Virus record (IMG/VR): IMGVR_UViG_3300025645_000491
Location: 1-22,832 of that record
Length of the DNA stretch: 22,832 bases
Strand: one strand, 5' to 3'
From: a virus
In this document: in pieces, positions 1 to 6,695 of the stretch
Position numbering within the stretch: the first letter of the stretch is position 1
How the letters are laid out: each line of letters begins with the position of its first letter
Program-made: the position numbers and the translations under genes
The notes under the pieces: model-generated
Seen by the model: the letters and a program-made list of their open reading frames with translations, nothing else
What the model was told of the DNA's origin: nothing
Database searches by the model: none

Positions 1-42
1 GCTTCCTTTACTGGAACCGGTGCAGGCGAAGTTTACGTTTAA
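1..42 (+). CDS. 3' end of an upstream phage gene (partial)
   Basis: The first 42 bases read in frame 1 as the last 13 residues of a protein, ASFTGTGAGEVYV, followed by TAA at 40-42. The next gene starts 18 bases later, so this is very probably the gene just upstream of the major tail protein in the same operon. In long-tailed phages that position is usually held by a head-tail connector or tail terminator gene. Too little is visible to assign a function. Confidence 0.5.
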   Translation, partial: ASFTGTGAGEVYV

Positions 43-60
43 ATAAATTAGGAGTCTTAA

Positions 61-663
61 ATGGCACACTTAACAAAAATTTCCGCTGGTAAGTTTACCT
101 CACTAGCATACGCTACTGCAGGTGCTCTTAGTTCATCTTCAAGTGATGCAGCTGTTGCAGCAGTGTTCACTAGTGGTGTCTTTCCTGCGAATGATACCGC
201 AGTCGAAGCCTTGGCTGCTACGCCACCTTTGGCAGTTGGAGATGTTCGTGAATTTCCAGCAGTAGGCACCCCCGCTAACGTTGTAAACGTACCTGTTTAT
301 GGCCAATCAACCTCTTCGCAGGTTGCTGGTCAATCAGATGCTCCGACTTTAGAATTTACGCTTAACTATGTTGCTAGCAAGCACGCTGCACTAGACGCAC
401 TACGTAAGGCCGGTACTAAACTTGCTTTTCGAGTACGACTGTCAGATTCTACGCCAAGCACCACCACTGACGGTGTAGCACGAAACAAGCGTACGGATGA
501 GTTTTCTGATTTCTACTTTTTGGGAAGCATTGCTTCTTTCGAAATTACAACTAACTTGACCGATTCAATCCAAGCTTCTATCTCTTTGACGGTAGACGGC
601 GACTTCCGTGGCCCCCTCTCTTTGAGAGCTGGCGTAACCACGGGCTATTTAGCACCTGCTTAA
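61..663 (+). CDS. Major tail (tube) protein
   Basis: This 200-aa protein is most likely the major tail protein that polymerises into the tail tube. It sits directly upstream of the tail chaperone and tape measure genes, which is the conserved place for the tube subunit (lambda V-like). The sequence is rich in small and beta-forming residues. It has a recognisable central part with VNVPVYGQ near residue 79 and TLEFTLNYVASKHAALDALRKAG near residues 96-118, then FYFLGSIASFEIT and SIQASISLTVDGDFRGP near the C-terminus, typical of tube-fold subunits. Length is normal for a tube protein without a C-terminal Ig-like domain, and no such domain is seen. The start is supported by AGGAG at 50-54, six bases before the ATG. 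No paralogue is present in the window. The role is inferred from position and general sequence style rather than a diagnostic motif. Confidence 0.8.
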   Translation: MAHLTKISAGKFTSLAYATAGALSSSSSDAAVAAVFTSGVFPANDTAVEALAATPPLAVGDVREFPAVGTPANVVNVPVYGQSTSSQVAGQSDAPTLEFTLNYVASKHAALDALRKAGTKLAFRVRLSDSTPSTTTDGVARNKRTDEFSDFYFLGSIASFEITTNLTDSIQASISLTVDGDFRGPLSLRAGVTTGYLAPA

Positions 664-673
664 ATAGCATACC

Positions 674-701
674 GGGCGGGGTTCTTCGGAGCCCCTATCC
701 C
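674..701 (+). promoter_or_regulatory. GC-rich hairpin with UUCG loop after the major tail gene
   Basis: A 7-bp stem (678-684 with 689-695, one G-U pair) is closed by a UUCG tetraloop, flanked by CUUCGG, which is the exceptionally stable form. An outer GGG/CCC pairing (674-676 with 699-701) can extend it. No T-run follows, so it is not a standard intrinsic terminator. It may protect or partly terminate the abundant tail-tube transcript. It lies entirely in the 58-base gap before the next gene. Confidence 0.55.
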
Positions 702-721
702 TTATAAACGAGATAAACATA

Positions 722-955
722 ATGAATAAACCATTTGATAAAGCATTCGTGCTTCAAGCTACCATCCGCAATATGCACAAAGATATCGACTTCAGCTTGC
801 GAAAGACTTTTGACCGATTTGAAGACTTTGAAGGTAACGAAGAAAAACGAATGGAAATTTTTGAAACGCTTAGCGTTCTAAACAAAATGCACAAGCTCCT
901 TGACGAGTTTAGTGCCCACAACGAACATTTATTTGATAAACAGGATATACAATAA
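722..955 (+). CDS. Small helical protein of the tail assembly region
   Basis: This 77-aa protein is charged and predicted by eye to be almost wholly alpha-helical, with a run of Lys, Glu, Asp and Phe and no Cys or Trp. I do not recognise a family. It lies between the tube gene and the chaperone genes, and its TAA overlaps the ATG of the next gene by one base (TAATG), which suggests translational coupling. Its position and charge make a helper role in tail assembly plausible, but that is inference. The ribosome binding site is weak (GAGAT about ten bases upstream). Confidence 0.7.
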   Translation: MNKPFDKAFVLQATIRNMHKDIDFSLRKTFDRFEDFEGNEEKRMEIFETLSVLNKMHKLLDEFSAHNEHLFDKQDIQ

Positions 956-1257
956 TGAAACAATTCGTAGGCAAGGTACACACCTCAAAAGTCCCATTCA
1001 TGGATGGCGAAGTGGAGATCAAGAAACTCACAGTAGGTGATGTTAAAGCCATTGAAGCCAAGACCAAAGAAATTCAAGCTCGTGAAGAAGAAGACCAAGA
1101 CCAATTAGAAATTCTGCGCTTTGTAATGCGTAGATCCGTTGTTGGAGCAGAAGACTTAACGGACGAAGAGTTCGAAGGTTTCCCTATTTCTGAATTGACT
1201 TCTCTCTCTGAAAAAGTAATGGGCGTAGCTCCTGCTGGTAAAGCGGGAAACGTATAA
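955..1257 (+). CDS. Tail assembly chaperone, short form (G-like)
   Basis: This 100-aa acidic protein is the shorter tail assembly chaperone, equivalent in position and logic to lambda gpG. These proteins bind the tape measure protein and recruit tube subunits, and they are not kept in the finished virion. Visible features are a small beta-type N-terminus (KVPFMDGEVEIKKLTVGDV), a charged helix rich in Glu and Gln, and a C-terminal DLTDEEFEGFPISELTSLSE segment of a type common in these chaperones. AGGA at 942-945 supports the start. The last codons contain the slippery sequence G GGA AAC just two codons before the stop, which allows the longer fused form. The family call rests on the frameshift arrangement and gene order, since chaperone sequences diverge strongly. 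Confidence 0.8.
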   Translation: MKQFVGKVHTSKVPFMDGEVEIKKLTVGDVKAIEAKTKEIQAREEEDQDQLEILRFVMRRSVVGAEDLTDEEFEGFPISELTSLSEKVMGVAPAGKAGNV

Positions 1258-1589
1258 CAGATGCTGAAATGTGGATGTTTGAGCTAGCATTCGCTCTTAG
1301 AATGCCAATGTATCAGTTAGAGGATGAAATGCCCCAAGCAGAGCTATTAATGTGGGCCAAGTTCTTTGAAGCCAGACCCATTGGGTGGCGCGAAGATCAC
1401 AGAGCCGCAATGATAATCTCTTCAAGTGGAAATACAAAAGCTAAACCTCATCAGATATTTTCTAGCCTAGCCCAGATGAACAAGTGGGAAGAAGAAAGAC
1501 CAGACGAAGAACTTATAAACAAGTCTTTACGAACCTCCGTATTTGGAGCAATGTTAGAAACAGCATTAAAAGAAAAGAAAGGACAATAA
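955..1589 (+). CDS. Tail assembly chaperone, frameshifted long form (GT-like; join 955-1251, 1251-1589)
   Basis: A -1 slip at 1245-1251 joins the first 99 codons of the short chaperone to a second open frame, giving a product of about 211 aa. The junction reads ...AGN then RITDAEMWMFE..., and there is no stop between the slip and the downstream frame. The added part is the T-like domain, which in lambda contacts the tube protein while the G part contacts the tape measure. It contains a Trp-rich helical segment (LMWAKFFEARPIGWREDH) resembling the downstream domain of other phage chaperones. Only a fraction of ribosomes would make this form. The frameshift is predicted from phase and context, not measured. 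Confidence 0.8.
1245..1251 (+). promoter_or_regulatory. Programmed -1 ribosomal frameshift site GGGAAAC
   Basis: The heptamer is read as G GGA AAC in the upstream frame, an exact X XXY YYZ arrangement. It lies one sense codon before the stop (GTA then TAA at 1255-1257). The frame entered after a -1 slip is open to 1589. A perfect 6-bp inverted repeat (GCATTC 1287-1292, GAATGC 1300-1305) lies downstream, but at 36 bases it is farther than a usual stimulator, so its role is doubtful. Confidence 0.85.
1269..1589 (+). CDS. Downstream (T-like) part of the tail chaperone, not an independent gene
   Basis: Taken alone this frame gives 106 aa from an ATG at 1269, but no ribosome binding site precedes that ATG and the frame stays open back to the slippery site. 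It is therefore best read as the C-terminal part of the frameshifted chaperone. It is listed separately because gene finders that ignore frameshifting will report it as its own gene. Its residues include several Met and Trp in the first 40 positions and a Lys-rich C-terminus (ALKEKKGQ). Independent translation from ATG 1269 or 1275 cannot be ruled out. Confidence 0.6.
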   Translation: MWMFELAFALRMPMYQLEDEMPQAELLMWAKFFEARPIGWREDHRAAMIISSSGNTKAKPHQIFSSLAQMNKWEEERPDEELINKSLRTSVFGAMLETALKEKKGQ

Positions 1590-1590
1590 G

Positions 1591-1983
1591 ATGGCAGCAA
1601 AGATAAGTATTCGAATAAAGAATGTAAAAGAAGAGTTCAAACGTTTAGATGATGAACTACTGAAAGAAGTAAATCTTGCTTTGCGAATCTCATCCTTTCA
1701 AGCATACGCAGCATTACAACTGGCAACCCCGGTGAAAACCGGGCGAGCTAGAGCCTCGTGGAATTTATCTGCTTCCGCAAATAACTTTTCACAAGGTGAT
1801 GGTTCTATCGGGATATTACCACCCCCTAGTACCACTAAATTTGACACTTTGTATTTGTCTAACGGTGTACCCTATATCACCGACCTAAACATGGGAAATT
1901 CACAACAAGCCCCTTCTCGCTTTATCGAGAAAACCGTATCACGTTTCTTCAGCTCCCAAGGTGCTGTTGTAACAGTTAAATAA
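1591..1983 (+). CDS. Tail completion / HK97 gp10-like minor tail protein
   Basis: This 130-aa protein resembles the HK97 gp10-like and minor tail Z-like proteins that complete the tail end and join it to the head. The clearest signs are TPVKTGRARASW near residues 46-57, the typical 'TPVdTGraR' signature, and a C-terminal PYITDLNMGNSQQAPSRFIEKTV segment, the usual region near the fold's end helix. It starts one base after the chaperone stop (AAAGGA upstream as ribosome binding site) and ends just before a terminator, so it closes the tube-assembly operon. In most phages this type of gene lies upstream of the tube gene, so its place after the chaperones is unusual. The family call is from motif resemblance only. 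Confidence 0.6.
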   Translation: MAAKISIRIKNVKEEFKRLDDELLKEVNLALRISSFQAYAALQLATPVKTGRARASWNLSASANNFSQGDGSIGILPPPSTTKFDTLYLSNGVPYITDLNMGNSQQAPSRFIEKTVSRFFSSQGAVVTVK

Positions 1984-1990
1984 TTCCTCG

Positions 1991-2044
1991 CCCTCGATGG
2001 TGTCTTCTGCCTAGAATAGGTGGCCGATCCATCGGGGGTCTTTT
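1991..2044 (+). terminator. Intrinsic terminator with nested hairpin
   Basis: A 10-bp stem (1991-2000 CCCTCGATGG with 2029-2038 CCATCGGGGG, one G-U pair) is followed by TCTTTT and more T/A. The 28-nt loop holds a second hairpin of up to 7 bp (2007-2013 with 2017-2023) closed by GAA. It lies 8 bases after the stop of the preceding gene and separates the tube block from the tape measure gene, so it probably lowers tape measure expression relative to the tube genes. Confidence 0.8.
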
Positions 2045-2069
2045 AATTTAAGCAAATACAAGGATAAAA

Positions 2070-2105
2070 ATGAAACACACACACAAGAACTATAAGGGGA
2101 GATAG
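2070..2105 (+). CDS. Possible 11-codon leader peptide before the tape measure gene
   Basis: AAGGA at 2060-2064 is correctly spaced from an ATG at 2070, which opens a very short frame, MKHTHKNYKGR, ending with TAG at 2103-2105. The tape measure ATG is only two bases further on, so terminating ribosomes could reinitiate there. The frame covers the tape measure's own ribosome binding site (AAGGGGAGA). It may be a translational-coupling leader, or just a chance ATG with a good ribosome binding site. Confidence 0.3.
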   Translation: MKHTHKNYKGR

Positions 2106-2107
2106 GT

Positions 2108-5100
2108 ATGTCTATCGAATTAGAGGTTAAATCGAACTCTAAACAAGCTCAAACAGACCTTCGTACCTTAAATAGGTCAGTAGATAAGATTACTGCTACA
2201 ACCGAGAATGCCACTAAAACGCTTCAACGTTTAGCAATCGGGGCTACCGCTTTATTTGCGACGATAGGCGTCACTAAAAGCATAACCGGGGTTACTGATA
2301 GCTACAGAAGACTGGAAGCACGAATTTCGCTTACCAACAACTCCTTACTGAAACAAGAATTCGCGTTTAGGCAAATAAATAAAATTGCCCTTGAAACCCG
2401 TTCTTCACAAGAAGGCCTCGCAGATCTCTACTCTAGAATAGGTAGAGCAACCAAGATTCTTGGTGTAGAGCAGAAGACTGTAATTAGTGTAACTCGCTCT
2501 ATTGCCAAGGCTATCACCATCTCTGGTGCTTCAGCTGAATCCGCTAACTCTGCTATTGTGCAGTTAGGTCAGGGTCTTGCTGCTGGCGCACTAAGAGGAC
2601 AAGAATTAAACTCTGTAATGGAGCAGACTCCCGCCGTAGCGCAAGCTATTGCTAGGGGGCTTAACATAACTCTTGGGGAATTGCGTCAGTATGCTAACGA
2701 AGGTAAGCTAACCGCTGCGGCAGTTGTAAAGGCACTAAAAGGGCAAGCAGACGAGATCGACAAAGAATTTGCTAGGGTTCCAGTTACTTTTGCTCAGGGT
2801 CTAACCGTTCTATCTACAGGATTCGGTAGACTAGTTAATGAACTTGACTTTGTAGCAGGCGTCACCGGAAGAAGTACTCGCAATCTTGTCAGGCTAGGTA
2901 CCACTTTAAATAGTGTTGCGAGACCGTTAGCTAACAGCTTAGACACCGCTATTACCTCAATATCAAATTTCGGAGCCTCCCTTGCACCAATTAACTTGGC
3001 AATAGGTAGCGTTATTAACTCCCTTGCTAATCTGGGAAAATCTACTTCCGAGGCTTTCGGTTTCGGCAGCTTAGTTAACCAGTTAGGCGGCATTGAAAAC
3101 TTATTCGCCTCAATTAAGAGGGCTATAAACAACATTATACCTTCTGTTCAAACTGTAGCATTCGCATTACAAATTGCTGCTAATGGCATTAATGCTTTTG
3201 CTAAAAACATTAGTAGGGCCTTAGCACCTATCCGCGACTTCACAAACAAAGTGGCAGGGTTCTTTTATGACCTGTATATAGAGGTTGTAGGTAATTCTAC
3301 GTGGCCTGACTTAATTGATGGAGTCATAGCATACAGCGGTAAAATCATAGACGCGCTAAAGCCTATTCAAAACTTTGCCGCCGCTGTTGCAACAGAGTTT
3401 TCCACGCTGTTCGAACAATTTAATAAGACAGTTACTGTTAACAAGCTAGAGAGTTCAATTCAAAAAATCATACATTTTTTTGTAGAGGTTGCTGACTCCG
3501 TTCAAACATTTTATGAAAATTTAGATGAAAAAGTTAAACTGGCTATTAAGGTAATGTTGTTTTTAGTTAGCCCAGTGATAACTACCACAATTATTATTGT
3601 TAGAAACTTTGACCTCATCAGAGAAACCATAAACAATGCATTAGACTCCTTAAGAGCTAATGGGTTTGTTAACCAACTTTATATAATTAAGGCTGCAGTT
3701 CTAGAGCTCTTTAACACTATACGTAAAACTGTTCGTAATGCCTTTGAAGGTCTTGAAGGTGTTGGTTCTCAGTTAGAGAGTATCATCTTGAGAGCCTCGA
3801 ATAATATAAGCAATATTCTCGCCTTAGCAATTGGAGCGGGTCTTTTAGCAGCTATTGCCGGTGCCAGTGCTGTATTTATTAGTCTCGGTCTTATTGTGTT
3901 TAGTGCAATTTCAAGTGGGCTAGATAATGGAATTGGCGCTCTTGAAACCTCACTAGGAGAACTTGCTAAGACTGCGGGGGCTTACGTTGGGCTCTTTATT
4001 GCCGCTATTTTAGTATCCCTCCCAGACGCAGGTGCAATCATTGGGCAATTCCTTCAAGGTGTTTTAGTAGGCATAGTCCAAGCGATACCTTTTATTGGAA
4101 CACAACTAGGGGCAGTTGTTAACTATGTCCTAGATAAGTTTAGAGGGCTATTTACAGCCGTAGGTACAATATTTGTTGCCGGGTGGTTACTTAAGGCCTT
4201 CGGAGTTGGAAAAGGTGGAATAGCACTCTTAGTTAAAGCATATTCATTAATTGTTGTATTAACCACTAAATTCTTCGGTACTCAAGCTGCCGTGGCTGCT
4301 AGTGGCGGGGCTAGTCTTGTAGCTACAAATAAGCTCACTTGGGGCACAATGTTACTCACTACCCGCACAGCTAGTGCTGGGATGCTGGCCTCTGTAACTG
4401 CGAGCTTCGCAGCTATGAACGCTAGAATTGTTGCAGCCTTTGTAATCGCAAAAGCTACTGTTATTGGAGCTTTCGCAGCAATGTCTGCCGCAGTCACAAG
4501 CTTCACTATTGCTATGTCTACTAGATTCCTCGCATTTGTAGCAGTAGTAACAGGAGGTAGTCTCCTTGCTGGTATAACCGCTATTGGAAGCGCGATGGTT
4601 GCTGCTGTTTTAGCGGTTAATGCCGCACTACTCACACTCTTGCTCAACCCTGTTTTCCTGACAATTGCCGCACTCACTACTGCTGTAGTTGCTGGAGGAG
4701 CCCTAGGCGTCCATCTCTTCGGAGAAGGAGATACCTTTAGTAAAAAGTTAGATAGTGCAGCTAGCGGCTTAAACGACATTATAACGTCTGCCACTGGCGC
4801 AAGCTTAGACTTCTTAGTTCCTAAGTCTATAGCGGCTGAACCCGGTCCCCTTCAAGGGCCATTGATTCCAGGTGTAGCTATTGGTGAGGAAGCCCCTGAC
4901 CTCTTAGCTAATAGCAAGGATAGTCTTAAAGACTTCTTTAGTGAACTTAAGTTTGGTTTTGAAGGTGTTGACTTTGGCGGTCTATTGACTGAAACAGTTG
5001 AGAAAGCAAAGACACCACTAGAATCCCTTCGTGGAATCATTTCTAGCTTCGGTGTTGACATATCTGATGAATCATTCCTTGGCATACGCACTTCTGTAGC

Positions 5101-6694
5101 TGCTCAAGTTACTACTTTAGCTGAGAAGGTATCTAAGCTACGAACTAAAATAGCTGAAACAGTAGGTATTACCGCTGAACAAGAAGCCAATATTCTTACC
5201 CAGATCAATGAAGCTACTAAGTCTAGTAAGAGCTTATTAGAGGTAAGCGCAGCAAATACGGATACACTTAGAGAAGCAGGTTATTCACTAAAAGAGATTC
5301 GTCAATTAAGCGATGAGCAATTAGCAAACTTACTAGCCCAGTTATCGGCAAATAAGAAAATTGTAGCTGAACGTGTTGATGTTGCGAAACAGTTAAAGGC
5401 CCTTCAAGCTGCTGGATTCACAGGTGATTTCGGTGATCTTGAAGCGTTACCAGAAGCATTAAGCGATAAGTTAAAGACCTTATCAGATAGTATTTCAGCT
5501 ATCTCAGGTCAAAATCTTATCACTGCTGAAGAACAATTAAGACTTGAAGCTTATCGAGACGAGTTAGTTGCCATTAATGATCAAATATTGTATGCGGAAT
5601 CACTTAGTGAAACCTTCCGAGAAGGGTTTGCTTCTGCATTTAAGGATGTTATTACTGGCGCTGAGTCAGTAGGAGACGCTATTCTAGGTCTTTTGACTAA
5701 AGTTGGTGATCAGATTCTTGAGAAGGGTATTTCTAACTTTACTGATAGTTTACTTGGTGAGAAAGGCGAAGGCGGTTTTGGCGATCAAGTCGGAGCAGCA
5801 GGCGCAAGTATCACCGGCCTATTTGGTAAAAAAGAAGGAGAAGGTGCAATCGGCGCTGGTCCTAATGGAACAGACGCTCTCCCTCTTTCAGTTAAAGTTG
5901 TACAAGGTGCTGCCGGTGGAGCTCTTGGTGATGCTATCTCTCCATTTTCAAGTGATGATGCGTTAAAGCCCAAAGATGCGGCTACGCCAATTACGGATAA
6001 GATCGATCCTCTCGCGGGGATGGGGGATACTGCCGGTGAAGATCCAGCAGAAGCTGTCAAAGAAACTACGCTATCATTAGGTGGTTTAACTAATATAGTA
6101 GACCAAGCCACAGGAGGAGTACTTAGCTTCGGAAGTAATATCCTTAGCTCTGTTGCTTCTATCTTCGGATTCTCCACCTCGGCTATAACTGGTGCTGCAG
6201 CTACATCTACTGGTGCATCTGCTGCGGTTAGTTTCACAGGTGCCTTAACTGCGGCTATTGTTGCTCTTGGAGTCTTTAATGCTTCCTTAGCTACTGGCGC
6301 TGCTCTTTCTATTATCCCCGGTTTTGCTACTGGTGGCCCAGTAAAAGGCCCCGGTACAGGAACCTCAGATGACATCCTTGCTAGTTTAAGTAACGGTGAG
6401 TATGTAATCAATGCTAGAAGCACTAGGAAAAATAGAAAGTTGTTAGAAGCTATTAATAATGGCGCTGACATCTCTAAGTTTGCTGATGGAGGGATGGTCG
6501 GAGTACCTAAAGACATGTCTGGTCCTTTGTCAAAAGGTGCTATTGACAATCGTAATCAACAGAAAACCGAACAGGTATTTAACATCAATGTCACTGGAGA
6601 TATCTCTAGACAAACTAGAGCAGAAATCCAAGCAATGATACCCGACATTACTCGTGGTGTAAACTCAGAAAATATGGAACAAGGAACTAGATAA
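2108..6694 (+). CDS. Tape measure protein
   Basis: This 1528-aa protein sets tail length and is threaded through the tube before DNA ejection. At about 1.5 angstrom per residue it predicts a tail near 230 nm. The N-terminal 250 residues match the common tape measure N-terminal domain (for example RSSQEGLADLYSRIGRATK near residue 98 and GALRGQELNSVMEQTPAVAQ near residue 166). Long hydrophobic, Ala/Gly/Val-rich stretches lie near residues 568-605, 629-670 and 751-875 and could insert into the host membrane. A coiled-coil-prone region follows near residues 995-1170. The C-terminus has the usual FATGGPVKGPGTGTSDD...LSNGEYVINA motif near residue 1405 and FADGGMVG near 1461. I see no NlpC/P60, M23 or lysozyme motif, so no built-in cell-wall enzyme is evident. 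AAGGGGAGAT precedes the ATG, and the gene stands alone between a terminator and the tip genes. Confidence 0.95.
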   Translation: MSIELEVKSNSKQAQTDLRTLNRSVDKITATTENATKTLQRLAIGATALFATIGVTKSITGVTDSYRRLEARISLTNNSLLKQEFAFRQINKIALETRSSQEGLADLYSRIGRATKILGVEQKTVISVTRSIAKAITISGASAESANSAIVQLGQGLAAGALRGQELNSVMEQTPAVAQAIARGLNITLGELRQYANEGKLTAAAVVKALKGQADEIDKEFARVPVTFAQGLTVLSTGFGRLVNELDFVAGVTGRSTRNLVRLGTTLNSVARPLANSLDTAITSISNFGASLAPINLAIGSVINSLANLGKSTSEAFGFGSLVNQLGGIENLFASIKRAINNIIPSVQTVAFALQIAANGINAFAKNISRALAPIRDFTNKVAGFFYDLYIEVVGNSTWPDLIDGVIAYSGKIIDALKPIQNFAAAVATEFSTLFEQFNKTVTVNKLESSIQKIIHFFVEVADSVQTFYENLDEKVKLAIKVMLFLVSPVITTTIIIVRNFDLIRETINNALDSLRANGFVNQLYIIKAAVLELFNTIRKTVRNAFEGLEGVGSQLESIILRASNNISNILALAIGAGLLAAIAGASAVFISLGLIVFSAISSGLDNGIGALETSLGELAKTAGAYVGLFIAAILVSLPDAGAIIGQFLQGVLVGIVQAIPFIGTQLGAVVNYVLDKFRGLFTAVGTIFVAGWLLKAFGVGKGGIALLVKAYSLIVVLTTKFFGTQAAVAASGGASLVATNKLTWGTMLLTTRTASAGMLASVTASFAAMNARIVAAFVIAKATVIGAFAAMSAAVTSFTIAMSTRFLAFVAVVTGGSLLAGITAIGSAMVAAVLAVNAALLTLLLNPVFLTIAALTTAVVAGGALGVHLFGEGDTFSKKLDSAASGLNDIITSATGASLDFLVPKSIAAEPGPLQGPLIPGVAIGEEAPDLLANSKDSLKDFFSELKFGFEGVDFGGLLTETVEKAKTPLESLRGIISSFGVDISDESFLGIRTSVAAQVTTLAEKVSKLRTKIAETVGITAEQEANILTQINEATKSSKSLLEVSAANTDTLREAGYSLKEIRQLSDEQLANLLAQLSANKKIVAERVDVAKQLKALQAAGFTGDFGDLEALPEALSDKLKTLSDSISAISGQNLITAEEQLRLEAYRDELVAINDQILYAESLSETFREGFASAFKDVITGAESVGDAILGLLTKVGDQILEKGISNFTDSLLGEKGEGGFGDQVGAAGASITGLFGKKEGEGAIGAGPNGTDALPLSVKVVQGAAGGALGDAISPFSSDDALKPKDAATPITDKIDPLAGMGDTAGEDPAEAVKETTLSLGGLTNIVDQATGGVLSFGSNILSSVASIFGFSTSAITGAAATSTGASAAVSFTGALTAAIVALGVFNASLATGAALSIIPGFATGGPVKGPGTGTSDDILASLSNGEYVINARSTRKNRKLLEAINNGADISKFADGGMVGVPKDMSGPLSKGAIDNRNQQKTEQVFNINVTGDISRQTRAEIQAMIPDITRGVNSENMEQGTR

Positions 6695-6695
6695 T

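Noticed and set aside
2041-2107. A sigma-70 promoter upstream of the tape measure gene
   Set aside because: AT-rich hexamers such as GATAAA occur, but no convincing -35 and -10 pair with proper spacing could be found.
4282-4794. A 170-aa open frame on the - strand inside the tape measure gene
   Set aside because: It mirrors the Ala/Val-rich hydrophobic part of the tape measure; composition explains the absence of stops.
5703-5966. An 87-aa + strand frame with a hydrophobic start inside the tape measure gene
   Set aside because: The Leu/Val-rich start imitates a membrane segment, but the frame is nested in the tape measure gene and has no ribosome binding site; a nested holin-like gene is not supported.
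5785-6549. A 254-aa open frame on the - strand inside the tape measure gene
   Set aside because: It is opposite a clearly coding stretch with conserved tape measure motifs, has an Ala/Pro-rich composition typical of a shadow frame, and lacks any recognisable motif.
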